Positions 41,467 to 50,766 of a stretch of DNA of 64,000 nt are shown here, in pieces (the stretch's first letter is position 1; every line of letters starts with the position of its first letter). The DNA is from Halorubrum salsamenti (lineage in GTDB: Archaea; Halobacteriota; Halobacteria; Halobacteriales; Haloferacaceae). The DNA lies in assembly GCF_007671685.1 (NCBI RefSeq), contig NZ_VCNL01000006.1, forward strand, positions 62,001 through 126,000, written 5' to 3'. A program made the translations under genes and the position numbers. Under the pieces are notes generated by a model, which saw nothing but the letters and a program-made list of their open reading frames with translations, searched no databases and was not told the DNA's origin.

Positions 41467-41538
41467 GCGGGGGAGTACGAGCCGCAACGGGAGATACTGT
41501 GGGGTGATCGCACAGCACACGGGCTCGGTCGAGAGCGC

Positions 41539-42054
41539 TCAGTACCGGAGCGTCGCGTCGAAGATGCCGGCCGTCTGCCCGGCGCCGACGACCGCGAGCG
41601 CGACCGCGGTCCACGTCGCCGAGGGCGCCAGCGCGACGCCGACCGCCCCGGCGACACAGCAGACGGCGCCGAGGTCGTAGATCCGCGCGCCCGCCGCAAC
41701 GCAGTCCCGAGTGCGTGCGAACCCGGCCGCCGGGAGGAGCGCCCAGCCGTACAGCGAGACCGCAAGCAACGCGTCCGGCAGGACACCGAGGGAGTCACCG
41801 AGCGCGAGGAACCCTGCGACCCCCGCGAGCGTGACGGGCGTGCCCGCGAGGATCACGAGCTTCCACGTGAGGAGCACACCGCTCGACATGTCGCGCCACG
41901 AGGCGGCGACGAACGCGACGATCAGGGCGCTCATGACGACGTGCGCGACGAACAGCGCGCGCGGCGAGACGACGCCGAGCACCGTCGCGGCGGCGACGAG
42001 CCAGGCCGCGGGCACGAGCAGCGCCGGACCGTTCTCGCGGAGGGGTCGGAACAC
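41539..42054 (-). CDS. Haloarchaeal membrane protein, 171 aa
   Basis: Five to six hydrophobic helices are visible: about 12-30, 32-50, 62-82, 90-108, 125-142 and 145-163. No family motif is recognised. Two Cys in the fourth loop region (VCCVAG) might be notable. It lies 72 bases upstream of the zinc-ribbon gene on the same strand and could be cotranscribed with it. The next 270 bases upstream hold its promoter and that of cspA. Confidence 0.6.
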   Translation of the reverse strand: MFRPLRENGPALLVPAAWLVAAATVLGVVSPRALFVAHVVMSALIVAFVAASWRDMSSGVLLTWKLVILAGTPVTLAGVAGFLALGDSLGVLPDALLAVSLYGWALLPAAGFARTRDCVAAGARIYDLGAVCCVAGAVGVALAPSATWTAVALAVVGAGQTAGIFDATLRY

Positions 42055-42325
42055 GGCGGTGCGGTTCGGCGCGGTCGGGCATAAGCGTCGGGGCGATCGC
42101 TCGGGAGCGCCAACGGCCGCAGATGTATCCCGATGCGGTCCAATCGCGGCTCTGGAGCTTTTTTGACGCTGAATCGCCGGATCAGTCGGAGTTACGCACC
42201 GAGTCCGCGTGTACGGTCACCGATTGTCTCGACAACCGGATAGATCGAGACGTATGTTCGCCGACACCCGTGGTAACTGTACACTCGCAATCCTTATCTC
42301 CTGACGAGACGTCCGTGAGGATGCA

Positions 42326-42520
42326 ATGGCGACCGGAAAGGTTGATTTCTTCAACGACACTGGCGGCTACGGATTTATTGAGACTGACGACGCTGACGAC
42401 GACGTGTTCTTCCACATGGAAGACGTCGAAGGGCCGGACCTCGAAGAGGGCCAGGAGCTCGAGTTCGACATCGAGTCCTCGCCCAAGGGGCCGCGCGCGT
42501 CCAACGTCGTTCGGCAGTAA
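42326..42520 (+). CDS. cspA: Cold shock protein (CspA family)
   Basis: A 64-residue OB-fold RNA chaperone. RNP1 appears as GGYGFIET (about 12-19) and RNP2 as DVFFHMED (about 25-32). MATGKVDFFNDTGGYGFI is the standard start. In haloarchaea such proteins bind RNA or DNA and may prevent unwanted structure. The upstream AATCCTTATCTCC box is about 28-35 bases from the ATG, so its transcript is nearly leaderless, unlike bacterial cspA with its long 5' UTR. Confidence 0.95.
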   Translation: MATGKVDFFNDTGGYGFIETDDADDDVFFHMEDVEGPDLEEGQELEFDIESSPKGPRASNVVRQ

Positions 42521-42749
42521 GCCGATCCGATACGGTGGGTCGGTCCGGCTGACGCCGAACGCGACTCTGACACGCGACAACGAGACTTCTGCCCGCCCCG
42601 GATTCACGTCCGACGCGGGCCCTTATTACGACACTGAGCGTCGCTGCCGCCGATCGAGGCGCCACGGGAGAGGCAGGTGGGCCGCGACGACGAGCGACGG
42701 CGGCGGGCGTGGTTCGGTATAGAAAACGTAGCGCAGCGTGACCACTGAA

Positions 42750-43064
42750 TCAGATGTGCTGCCCGAAGAGTCCGCGACCCTTCGTCACCTCGACGTCGCC
42801 CTCGACTTTCGTCTGACACGCGAGGCGAACGTCGTGACTCGGGTGGTGTGGCGGGAACCAGAGGCGAGCCTTCTCTTTTTTACCGGGATCGCTCACCTCG
42901 CCGTCGACCTGGACCGCACAGGATCCACATGATCCCGCACCGCGGCAGTTGAGCTGCTTCATTTTGCCGTTGTACACGGAGAGGCCGGCCTCCGCCAGCA
43001 CGTCGCGTAGCACGGCGCCTTTCTCGCACTCGATCTCCTCTCCTTGGTAGGATACGGTCGGCAT
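42750..43064 (-). CDS. 2Fe-2S ferredoxin, soluble
   Basis: A 104-residue electron carrier. The cluster ligands are CRGAGSCGSC (C-x5-C-x2-C, about 42-51) plus a fourth cysteine in RLACQT (about 82). The x5 spacing matches adrenodoxin-like rather than plant-type ferredoxin. The protein starts MPTVSYQGEEIECEKGAVLR and lacks the acidic N-terminal extension typical of the main halophilic ferredoxin. Redox partners unknown. The ATG is chosen at the family start. Confidence 0.85.
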   Translation of the reverse strand: MPTVSYQGEEIECEKGAVLRDVLAEAGLSVYNGKMKQLNCRGAGSCGSCAVQVDGEVSDPGKKEKARLWFPPHHPSHDVRLACQTKVEGDVEVTKGRGLFGQHI

Positions 43065-43252
43065 GGACGATCGAGTGGTACGTGAGCGAGCCACAAAGAG
43101 TCGTCGGGGACGGCAACCCGATCGTCGGACGGCGCGACCGGACTGTCCCGCGGGAGGCAATAGAGTGCTCTCGCTCCGGCGCGAATCCCGTCTGCCGGGC
43201 GTCGGACGACGGACGGGGCGTTTTTTACCCTCGGAACCGCAGGTGAAGCGTA

Positions 43253-44422
43253 ATGGGACTCAGGTGTCTGCTCGGGCACGATTTCGACGAGCCCGAACTA
43301 CGGCGCGAGCGCGAGGAGGACGGGAACGAGGTCGTCACCACCGTCACCGAGGTGAAGACCTGCGCTCGCTGCGGCGAGACGCAGGTGGTCAGCGAGAACA
43401 CCGAGGTCACGACGATGGAACAACTGACCGACGAGGCCACCGCCGCGGGCGACGAGCTAACGGGGCGCGACGCCGGACCGGGGCGCGAAACGCCCGGAAC
43501 CGGCGTCGAGGAGGGCGGCTCCGACGGCACCGAATTCGGAACCGACGCGGGGACTGCGGCCGCGGTCGGGCTCGATGACGGCGGCGACATCGGCGGCGAC
43601 GACGCCGTGATCATCGACGACGGGTCAGAGACCGACGACGCGGCCGACGGCCCCGCGGAGCCCGGGGCGATGGATGCCGGGCCCGCGGAAGCGGAACCGG
43701 GCGATCCGGATACGCCGGTCGCGGGCACGGAGGCGGACGTGGATCCGGACGCGGCCGCCGAGGATGACGACGCAGAGCTGATCGATGACGGGCCGTCGGG
43801 CGCGGGCCACACCGGGGACCGCGAGAGCGATCTCGACGGCGGGAACGGCCTCGAACGCGACGACGGCGAGTACGCGGCGTACCCGGAGGCCGAGACGACG
43901 GACGCGCCCGCCGACGAGGAGCGCGCCGAGACCGACGACGGCGTGATCCTCGACGAGGAGGACGAATCCGCGGACGACCGCGAGCGCGGCGCGTGGCCCG
44001 ACGTGGACGAGTCGGACGAGGGCGAGGGAGAGACGACGCCGTGGCCCGAACACGGCGGCGAGGACGAGGGGTTCAGCGCCGAGGTCGGCGACGGCGACGC
44101 GGGCGACGTGGAGTTCGGCGGCGGGCTCACGCCCGAGACCGCCGATTCACCGGCCGGCGACGAGGACGCGGAGTACGTCGAGGCGCCGGCGCAGACGCCG
44201 GGCGAGGCGGACGGAGCGGCCGGGGCCGGCGGCGCGGTCGACGAGGGCGCCGGGATCACCCGCGGCGACAGTCCCGACCTCGAGACGTCGACCTCCGAGG
44301 TGACGACGGAGTACTACTGCCCTGAGTGCGAGATGACCCGCGCCGCCGACGGTAACTCCATGCGCGCGGGCGACATCTGTCCCGAGTGTAAGCGCGGGTA
44401 CGTCGACGAGAGACCGATCTGA
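43253..44422 (+). CDS. Haloarchaeal protein with two zinc knuckles and long acidic linker
   Basis: A 389-residue protein. The first 50 residues hold MGLRCLLGHDFDEPELRRER and CARCGETQV. About 270 residues of Asp/Glu/Gly/Ala-rich, probably disordered sequence follow. The C-terminal 50 residues hold YYCPECEMTRAADGNSMRAG and DICPECKRGYVDERPI, a double zinc ribbon. I recall a DUF7093-type family in haloarchaea with this structure. Such proteins are candidates for RNA or protein tethering, but there is no evidence here. The linker is the most acidic region of the window. Confidence 0.75.
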   Translation: MGLRCLLGHDFDEPELRREREEDGNEVVTTVTEVKTCARCGETQVVSENTEVTTMEQLTDEATAAGDELTGRDAGPGRETPGTGVEEGGSDGTEFGTDAGTAAAVGLDDGGDIGGDDAVIIDDGSETDDAADGPAEPGAMDAGPAEAEPGDPDTPVAGTEADVDPDAAAEDDDAELIDDGPSGAGHTGDRESDLDGGNGLERDDGEYAAYPEAETTDAPADEERAETDDGVILDEEDESADDRERGAWPDVDESDEGEGETTPWPEHGGEDEGFSAEVGDGDAGDVEFGGGLTPETADSPAGDEDAEYVEAPAQTPGEADGAAGAGGAVDEGAGITRGDSPDLETSTSEVTTEYYCPECEMTRAADGNSMRAGDICPECKRGYVDERPI

Positions 44423-44549
44423 GCGCGGACCCGTCGCGAGCGCCTCCACCCCCGAACGCTCGGCCGCGCGCCGGTCTCGATCCGGCGGCGAACCGGACGA
44501 AGACCCCGTGACGAAACTGGTTTACGGCCCCCTGACGAACGAACGCGGC

Positions 44550-44933
44550 ATGAAGGAGTATAAGATGCGCCGCGGCGAGCATCTGGACGATCGCATGCCC
44601 GACCTGAAAGGCTCCGTCGAGGAGTACTTCGGCGAGATTACCGATACGGAGGAGTGGCAGGGTCACGAACTGTACGTCGTCGAGGACCCCGAAAACCCCG
44701 TTTTCGACCGCATTGTGGCCGGTGCGGCCGAGTACGGTGGCAAAAAGGACAAGCTCGCTGTGCACTTCGAGGAGCGTCCCGCCGAGGATGTCATCGCGGA
44801 GGGGAACGCCGACGCCGCCGCCGACGCGGTCGACGCGAAAAACGAGTTCCTGCTGGAGGCGACCGGACGCGACGCGAAGTCTCGGCGCGACTCGCTGAAG
44901 CGCGAAGTCGAGGACGACGCGCCCGACTACTGA
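44550..44933 (+). CDS. DUF5611 family haloarchaeal protein
   Basis: A 127-residue soluble protein: MKEYKMRRGEHLDDRMPDLK, EYFGEITDTEEWQGHELYVV, VFDRIVAGAAEYGGKKDKLA and a helical C-terminus with RRDSLKREVEDDAPDY. The compact alpha/beta core (about 1-75) resembles the DUF5611 family, function unknown. The ATG used is the first that gives the family start; a GTG 42 bases earlier would add residues upstream of the TTTACG promoter-like box. Confidence 0.75.
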   Translation: MKEYKMRRGEHLDDRMPDLKGSVEEYFGEITDTEEWQGHELYVVEDPENPVFDRIVAGAAEYGGKKDKLAVHFEERPAEDVIAEGNADAAADAVDAKNEFLLEATGRDAKSRRDSLKREVEDDAPDY

Positions 44934-45066
44934 ACGGAGAGTTCGCTCTCGGCGATCCCGGTTTTCGACGGTTTCGGCGCGTCGCGAGCGGCGGCGCCGT
45001 CGGTCCAGCGAGTGTCAGGATCGATCGGTAGAAAAGTTTATTCAGAATCGAGTTAATTATTCGGAG

Positions 45067-45074
45067 GTTTTAAG
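45067..45074 (+). promoter_or_regulatory. TATA element of the usp gene
   Basis: GTTTTAAG lies 24-31 bases before the ATG of the universal stress protein. The 35 bases before it (45030-45066) are AT-rich, unusual here. Confidence 0.55.
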
Positions 45075-45097
45075 CCGCCGGGGAGCGAAGGGGAAGT

Positions 45098-45553
45098 ATG
45101 AGCATCGAGACAGTCATGCTAGCGGTCGGAACAGAAGACGAGAAACGAACCGAGCAGCTCGCGAAGGAGGCCATCGCGGTGGCTGAGCCCGCGGGCGCGG
45201 AGGTCGTGTTGACCCACGTGTTCACCGACGAGGAGTTCGATGCGGTCAGATCGCGGCTGGGCGTCGACGAGACGAGCGAGGGGTCGACCCCCGACGCCGT
45301 CGCCGAGCGACACACGACTACGCGGGCGCTTTCGGAGACGCTCACCGAGGCCGGCGTGTCGCACTCGGTCCGCGGCGCGGTCGGCGACCACGCCGACGAA
45401 GTCGTCGAGGCGGCGTCGGCGGTCGGCGCCGACCGCGTCGTCGTCGGCGGGCGCCGCCGGTCGCCGACCGGGAAGGCCGTCTTCGGGAGCGTCGCCCAAG
45501 AGGTCATCCTCTCGTCGCCGTGCCCGGTGACGTTCGTGCGCTCGGCGTCGTAA
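45098..45553 (+). CDS. Universal stress protein (UspA family)
   Basis: A 151-residue protein with the UspA alpha/beta fold. The N-terminal strand TVMLAVGTEDEKRTEQLAKE is followed by AGAEVVLTHVF, and the phosphate-binding signature GGRRRSPTGKAVFGSVAQEV (about 117-136) ends with CPVTFVR. This Gx2Gx9G(S/T) pattern is typical of ATP-binding UspA proteins. Haloarchaea have many paralogues, so the exact role is open. It has a clear single-gene promoter. Confidence 0.9.
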   Translation: MSIETVMLAVGTEDEKRTEQLAKEAIAVAEPAGAEVVLTHVFTDEEFDAVRSRLGVDETSEGSTPDAVAERHTTTRALSETLTEAGVSHSVRGAVGDHADEVVEAASAVGADRVVVGGRRRSPTGKAVFGSVAQEVILSSPCPVTFVRSAS

Positions 45554-45674
45554 TCGCGCGTTCTTCTTTTAACCCCCCGAATCGCCGGATATTTGCGAGA
45601 CAGAGAGGGTGCACCCCGGCGAGTGTCCTCCTGAAGCGTCCCGCTTAAGTGATACCGGTTCGCGGGTTTACCCG

Positions 45675-46655
45675 ATGTACTACGTGGGCGTCGACCTCGG
45701 CGCGACCAACGTCCGGGCGGTCGTCGGCGACGAGACCGCGACCATTCTCGGATCCGACTCGCGGGGGACCCCGCGCGGGCCGAACGGGATCGCGGTCACC
45801 GAGGCCGTCCTCGGCGTGATCCGCGGCGCGTGCGATACCGCCGGAATCGACCCGACCGCGGCCGTCGCGGCCGGGATCGGCTCGATCGGTCCCCTCGATC
45901 TGGCGGCCGGCGTCGTGCAGGGGCCGGCGAACCTCCCGGACACCGTCGAACGGATCCCCCTCGTCGGCCCGGTCTCGCAGCTGTTGGAGACCGACGAGGT
46001 CCACCTCCACAACGACACCATCGCCGGCGTCATCGGCGAGCGGTTCCACTCCGAGCGCAACCCCGACGACATGGTGTATCTCACCATCTCCTCGGGGATC
46101 GGCGCGGGCGTCGCCGTCGACGGCAACGTGCTCTCCGGGTGGGACGGCAACGCCGGCGAGGTGGGCCACATGACCGTCGATCCGCACGGCTTCATGACCT
46201 GCGGGTGCGGGCTCGACGGCCACTGGGAGGGGTACTGCTCGGGCAACAACATCCCGAAGTACGCCCGCGAACTCCACGCAGAGGACCCGGTCGAAACCGT
46301 TCTCCCGATCGAGGACCCCGACTTCTCCGCGATCGACGTGTTCGAGGCGGCCGGCGAGGACACCTTCGCCGACCACGTGATCGATCAGGTCGCCCACTGG
46401 AACGCCATGGGAGTTGCCAACGTCATCCACGCGTACGCCCCGCTGGTCGTGAGCGTCGGCGGCGCGGTCGCGCTCAACAACCCCGAACTGGTGCTCGACC
46501 CGATCCGAGAGAAGCTCGCCGACATGGTGTTCATCAACGTCCCCGAGGTGCGGATCACCGATCTCGGCGACGAGGTGGTCGTGAAAGGCGCGCTCGCGAG
46601 CGCGCTCACCGGCGGCACGGGCGACCGATCGCGAGTGGAGTCGCCGCCAGGATAA
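45675..46655 (+). CDS. ROK family glucokinase
   Basis: A 326-residue sugar kinase. The N-terminal phosphate-binding motif YYVGVDLGATNVRAVVGD is present, and the glycine motif reads VYLTISSGIGAGVAVDGNVL (about 137). The ROK zinc motif is GEVGHMTVDP plus CGCGLDGHWEGYCSG (about 163-192). The family phosphorylates glucose or another hexose with ATP. Haloarchaea feed glucose mainly through the semi-phosphorylated Entner-Doudoroff path, so glucose is not certain. I start at MYYVGVDL; an upstream in-frame codon has no promoter. It stands alone. Confidence 0.88.
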   Translation: MYYVGVDLGATNVRAVVGDETATILGSDSRGTPRGPNGIAVTEAVLGVIRGACDTAGIDPTAAVAAGIGSIGPLDLAAGVVQGPANLPDTVERIPLVGPVSQLLETDEVHLHNDTIAGVIGERFHSERNPDDMVYLTISSGIGAGVAVDGNVLSGWDGNAGEVGHMTVDPHGFMTCGCGLDGHWEGYCSGNNIPKYARELHAEDPVETVLPIEDPDFSAIDVFEAAGEDTFADHVIDQVAHWNAMGVANVIHAYAPLVVSVGGAVALNNPELVLDPIREKLADMVFINVPEVRITDLGDEVVVKGALASALTGGTGDRSRVESPPG

Positions 46656-46717
46656 GGGGTGAGTCGAGGGGAAACGGACCGGCGGGGAGCGGGTCGTCGA
46701 GTCGGCGGCGGAGCCGT

Positions 46718-47728
46718 TCAGTCCTCGAACTCGGTCATTTCGGGCTCGATACCCGGATCGACCGCGTCCCGCGTCTCGAGGTACGCGTCCCGGTACCGGC
46801 GGAGCTTCCGCAGGAGGACGTACCCGAACGCCCCCTGAAACAGGATCACGAAGACGAACAGCGCGGCGACCTGCGGGAGCCCGGTCGCCAGCGAGAGCAC
46901 GGTCGTGACCGGCCCGACCAGCGAGTTGTACAGCGCGTGGATCACGGCGGCGATGACGAGCCCCTTCACGACGATCGGGCCGCGGTTCTCGGGGTTGAAC
47001 TTCGCGAGCCCGAGGTAGTACCCGGCGAACGCGGAGTAGATGACGTGTCCGGGGCCGGCCAGCGCGCGCAGCGCGGCGATCCCGTCGCCCGCGCCGAGCG
47101 CGGCGAGGCCGAGCGACAGCTCGGCGATCTCGACGGTCTGCGCGATGTACACCAGGTTCTCGATGACGGCGAACCCGAGTCCGGCGATCGCGCCGTACAC
47201 CGCGCCGTCGATGACCGCGTCGAACCGGTCGTCGGTGTACGCGTACAGCCGGACCGCGAGCAGCTTCACCGACTCCTCGATCGGGCCGACGATCACGAAG
47301 AAGAAGAGGACGAGCCCGGGGAACCCGAACGGGTCGAAGTACGGCTGCGCGACGCTGTTGAGGAGCGCCGCGAACGTCGCGGTCAGGATCGACAGGAGGA
47401 ACGTCGCCACCAGTAGGGAGAGCGGTTCTCCGGTGGTCACGTCGGAGACGTATACGTACGCCGCGAGGCCGAGCGCCGGGATCGCCGAGAGCCCGACGAG
47501 CATCGCGACCGCCGGGTCGAAGACCAGTCCGAGCCCGAAAGAGCCGAGAATCGCGAGGAGCCCGAGGAGCGCGACGAAGACGACGAGCGCCTTCGCCGAC
47601 CGGGTGATGAGCCAGTGTAACGCGACGGAGAGACCGTCGAGGGAGGTGCGCTCCTCCCACGTGGCGATGTCGTAGAGGTCTCGGTCGCCGTCGGAGCGCG
47701 ATTCGACCGGGTCCGACCGTGATGACAT
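46718..47728 (-). CDS. PrsW-type intramembrane protease (putative)
   Basis: A 336-residue protein with about nine membrane helices. The active-site motifs of the PrsW/ABI family are in view: GPIEESVKLLAVRLYAY (about 170-186), AVIENLVYIAQ (about 210), GHVIYSAFAGYYLGLAKF (about 250) and AVIHALYNSLVG (about 284). In bacteria PrsW cleaves an anti-sigma factor; archaeal substrates are unknown. The N-terminal 50 residues are soluble and acidic. The start is at MSSRSDPVE, which follows a CTTAAGTCAC-type promoter. Confidence 0.8.
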   Translation of the reverse strand: MSSRSDPVESRSDGDRDLYDIATWEERTSLDGLSVALHWLITRSAKALVVFVALLGLLAILGSFGLGLVFDPAVAMLVGLSAIPALGLAAYVYVSDVTTGEPLSLLVATFLLSILTATFAALLNSVAQPYFDPFGFPGLVLFFFVIVGPIEESVKLLAVRLYAYTDDRFDAVIDGAVYGAIAGLGFAVIENLVYIAQTVEIAELSLGLAALGAGDGIAALRALAGPGHVIYSAFAGYYLGLAKFNPENRGPIVVKGLVIAAVIHALYNSLVGPVTTVLSLATGLPQVAALFVFVILFQGAFGYVLLRKLRRYRDAYLETRDAVDPGIEPEMTEFED

Positions 47729-47857
47729 GTCGCCCGGTTCGGACCGAAGTGACTTAAGCCGTGGCGGGATTTCGGGTGGGAGCAAGCGCGACTAATCCGG
47801 TCACGTCGGCTCGACGGAGGCCGACAGGATTGAAACCGCGGCGTCCGAAGGGTCGGT

Positions 47858-48310
47858 ATGCACTTCGACGCACGGACCCAGCGAGCCCTCCGCGAGGCGG
47901 GGCTCGACACGGACGCGATCGCGACGGCGTCCGATCGAGTCGCCGAACTCGTCGACGAGGACGCCGACCGCCTCCGGGAGTTCTTCGCGCCGGCGGGGTC
48001 CTACTACTCCGACATGGAGATGGCCCACAGCGCGGCGGATACACAGGAGCACGCGACGGCCGACGTGGATCTGTTCACCCACGGGAGCGACCTCCGCGGC
48101 TACCTCTCGCTCGACGGCTGGGGGGTCCCGGTCGAGGGCGGGCGGGTGTTGCGGACGGCGGAGACGGGATCCGACGGCGAAGCGAGAGACGACGGCGAAG
48201 CGGGATCCGACGGCGAGAACGACGACGAGACGCCCGTCCTCGTCGAGCTCTCGCTCGGCGCGACCGTCCACGACCGCGTCCGGTTCGCGCGCGACCCCGA
48301 CGAGCTATGA
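47858..48310 (+). CDS. Conserved haloarchaeal protein, 150 aa
   Basis: The N-terminal half is a helical unit (MHFDARTQRALREAGLDTD, FFAPAGSYYSDMEMAHSAAD); the middle has TADVDLFTHGSDLRGYLSLDGW, and after a low-complexity Gly/Glu/Asp insert it ends VLVELSLGATVHDRVRFARD. I believe it is a haloarchaea-only family (possibly DUF7532). Its stop overlaps the FAU-1-like start (ATGA), so the two are translated together and probably function together in RNA handling. Confidence 0.65.
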   Translation: MHFDARTQRALREAGLDTDAIATASDRVAELVDEDADRLREFFAPAGSYYSDMEMAHSAADTQEHATADVDLFTHGSDLRGYLSLDGWGVPVEGGRVLRTAETGSDGEARDDGEAGSDGENDDETPVLVELSLGATVHDRVRFARDPDEL

Positions 48311-49776
48311 AGGCCCGGGTGCGCGGCATCTACGCGACGGCGCTCACGCGGGCCCTGCTCGACGCGAGCCACGAGGTCGTCGACGCCTCGCCGCCGATCA
48401 GGCGACGCTTCGAGGCCGAGTTCGGAAGCGGGGCTCCCGACGCGCGGATCGCGACGACCGAAGACCGGCAGGGCGTCGGCGCGCACGGCGAGCCGGACGC
48501 GGTGGCCTCCCTCCGCGACCTCCTGACCGAGGCCGGGCTCGACGCGCTGGCGTGGAGCGACCCGACGCCGCCCGGAACCGTCCTCGACGGCGAAGTGACC
48601 GAGACGCTCGGCGGGGGGGCGGTGGTACGGCTTCGGGTCGGCGACGGTGAGGAGGCTGGCGCCGGAGGCTCCGCGGGGACCGCCGAGGGATACCTCCCGT
48701 ACGGAAGCGTCGACGACCGAATCGAGACGGGCGACCCGGTCCGGGTGCAGGTCCGCGAGTCCGCGGCGCCGTGGACGGACCGCCGCCCCGAGCTAGACGG
48801 GTCGCTGCGGGCGGACGGCGGGCTCGTCGCGCTCGAACCGGGCTCGGGAACCCGCGTCGACGTGCGGAACGACGAGGCCGCCCGAGAGCTGTCGGGGATG
48901 CTCGACCTGCTCGGGTTGGAGCCGCCGGAGGGCTGGCGCGCCGTCTGGAAACCCCCCGCAGTCGACGCGGGCACCGAGGAGCTTCGGGCCGGACTCGACC
49001 GGGGAGTCGCGGCCGCGGAGGGGCTCGACGACGCCGTCGATGCGGCCGGGGGTACCGGCGTCCTCGACGGGTCGGATCTCGTCCGCGAGGAACCGCTGGC
49101 GACCCCGAACGCGGGCGTCTGGGTGTGGTTCGGGCGCGCGAGCCGGTTCGCGCTCGACGACCGTCGCCGCGAGGCGACCGCGACGATGCCGGGCCACCAC
49201 CGCGTGAAGGCGGGGTCGGCGGACGCGTCCGCGGGCGTCGACCTCGCGGAGGCGCTCTGCGAGCCCGACGCCGACGCTCAGTTCCCGTTCGGAGTCGTGA
49301 CGGACGCGTTCGGCCCGGCCGAGGGCGACGCGCTCCGGCTCGAACACGGGAAGCCCGACGGCCGGCTGATCACGCTGGGAGAGGCGACGGTGACCGCGGT
49401 CGACGCCGACGGCTCGGTCGCGGTCGAGCGCGAGATGACCGGCGGCGGCACCTACGACGGGCTGGACGTGTCGCGCGAGGCCGGCGACGTGGCGGAGACG
49501 AGCCTGAAGGAGGGCCGGTGGTGGTACCCGACGACGTACCGCGGGCGCGACGGGACGGTGCGCGGGACCTACGTCAACGTCTGTACCCCGGTCGAGGTGT
49601 TCCCTGACGCCGCGCGCTACGTGGACCTCCACGTCGACGTGGTGAAGCTCCCCGACGGGACCGTCGAGCGCGTCGACGACGACGAACTCCGGGAGGCGGA
49701 GGCGGCCGGCGAGGTGCCGAAGCCGCTGGCGGAGAAGGCGCGGAGCGTGGCGTCGGCGCTGGAGAACGCGCTCTGA
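48307..49776 (+). CDS. FAU-1-like ribonuclease / AU-binding protein
   Basis: A 489-residue protein related to archaeal FAU-1 and to the N-terminal half of RNase E/G. It starts MKARVRGIYATALTRALLDA. An S1-like barrel lies at about 90-160 (PGTVLDGEVTETLGGGAVVR, YLPYGSVDDRIETGDPVRVQ). The DUF402-like C-terminal domain has GRWWYPTTYRGRDGTVRGTY and VEVFPDAARYVDLHVDVVKL. Acidic inserts are present. FAU-1 processes 5S rRNA precursors in Pyrococcus. It overlaps the preceding gene by four bases. Confidence 0.85.
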   Translation: MKARVRGIYATALTRALLDASHEVVDASPPIRRRFEAEFGSGAPDARIATTEDRQGVGAHGEPDAVASLRDLLTEAGLDALAWSDPTPPGTVLDGEVTETLGGGAVVRLRVGDGEEAGAGGSAGTAEGYLPYGSVDDRIETGDPVRVQVRESAAPWTDRRPELDGSLRADGGLVALEPGSGTRVDVRNDEAARELSGMLDLLGLEPPEGWRAVWKPPAVDAGTEELRAGLDRGVAAAEGLDDAVDAAGGTGVLDGSDLVREEPLATPNAGVWVWFGRASRFALDDRRREATATMPGHHRVKAGSADASAGVDLAEALCEPDADAQFPFGVVTDAFGPAEGDALRLEHGKPDGRLITLGEATVTAVDADGSVAVEREMTGGGTYDGLDVSREAGDVAETSLKEGRWWYPTTYRGRDGTVRGTYVNVCTPVEVFPDAARYVDLHVDVVKLPDGTVERVDDDELREAEAAGEVPKPLAEKARSVASALENAL

Positions 49777-49879
49777 AAGAGGGGACCGACGAGGGGGAGG
49801 CCGGCGACGACCGCGGCCCGCTCGCGGCGCTCCCGTTCACGCCGCTGTGAGGGTCGACGCGAGCGTCCGGCGGGGTGCT

Positions 49880-50206
49880 TTAAAAGTGGTTCGCGGACTC
49901 GGTCTCGTGTTTCAGCTCGCCGCCGCGGCCGCCCTCGACGGTGGAGGCGCCCTGATCGCCGGAGGAGGCGCTTCGGACCGTCACGTTCTCCACCTCGTCG
50001 AAGTCCATGATCAGGTCGCGGCGGATGTTGTCGGCGGTGATGTTCGAGATGCCGCAGCCGGAGCAGGTGCCGCCGAGCTCGACGACGACCTCGCCGGTCT
50101 CGGCGTCCGCCTCGCGCACGACGCTCGTACCGCCGTGCATCTGGATGATCGGCATCTGTCCGACCATCCACTCCTCGACCCGGTCCGCGAGGCTCTCGTC
50201 GCTCAT
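49880..50206 (-). CDS. NifU-type iron-sulfur scaffold (C-terminal domain)
   Basis: A 108-residue protein of the NifU C-terminal family. The CxxC that carries a transient Fe-S cluster is in [20 protein letters not shown] (about 43-62), followed by [17 protein letters not shown]. The length includes a C-terminal 35-residue variable acidic tail. It should pass clusters to target proteins such as the ferredoxins encoded nearby. It is transcribed alone on the minus strand. Confidence 0.85.
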   Translation of the reverse strand: MSDESLADRVEEWMVGQMPIIQMHGGTSVVREADAETGEVVVELGGTCSGCGISNITADNIRRDLIMDFDEVENVTVRSASSGDQGASTVEGGRGGELKHETESANHF

Positions 50207-50334
50207 TACTGTACCTTCGCGGCCGAGCCTATGGAAGCTTGCGGTTTGCGAGCACGGAAAATCCGAGAAAGGAACTGTGTCATCGTCGATCCCCCGGGAG
50301 CGGGTGTTCGGAACGGGTTTCGATTACCCGCCGG

Positions 50335-50661
50335 CTACTCGTCCGGGCGGTCCGCATCTTCCCCGTCGCTCGGAAGCCGCGTCGGGTCCGCCGGGCCGTC
50401 GCCGTGCATCGAGTCGTCGCGTTCGAGGAGGTACAGAAGCGGCCCCAGCGCCGCGACCACGAGCACGCCGGGGATCGGCGCGTCGGGGACGAGGAGGGCG
50501 GTGGTCACGGCGACGCCGGACGTGACGAGCACGAAGGCGGTCCACAGGAGCGGCGATCCGAGGTCGACGCCGACGCGGTCGGCGTCCCGGTAGACGAGCG
50601 CGGCCGCGACCGCGGCGAGGAAGGTGGCGATCCCGACGCCGAGGACCGTGGTGACGGACAT
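50335..50661 (-). CDS. Small haloarchaeal membrane protein, 108 aa
   Basis: Three hydrophobic helices are predicted: about 4-24 (TVLGVGIATFLAAVAAALVY), 38-58 and 64-80. A polar acidic tail (DDSMHGDGPADPTRLPSDGE) follows. No family recognised. Nothing around it suggests a partner, though ferredoxin and NifU-type genes flank it. Confidence 0.6.
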   Translation of the reverse strand: MSVTTVLGVGIATFLAAVAAALVYRDADRVGVDLGSPLLWTAFVLVTSGVAVTTALLVPDAPIPGVLVVAALGPLLYLLERDDSMHGDGPADPTRLPSDGEDADRPDE

Positions 50662-50766
50662 ACCGATCGTTCGGTCGAGAGGAGAAAAAGGGTGTCGCGA
50701 GCGGGCGAGGGACGAAACGGGGGGTGAAACAGAGAGCAGCGAGATACCAGCCGGAGAGCGCGACGC

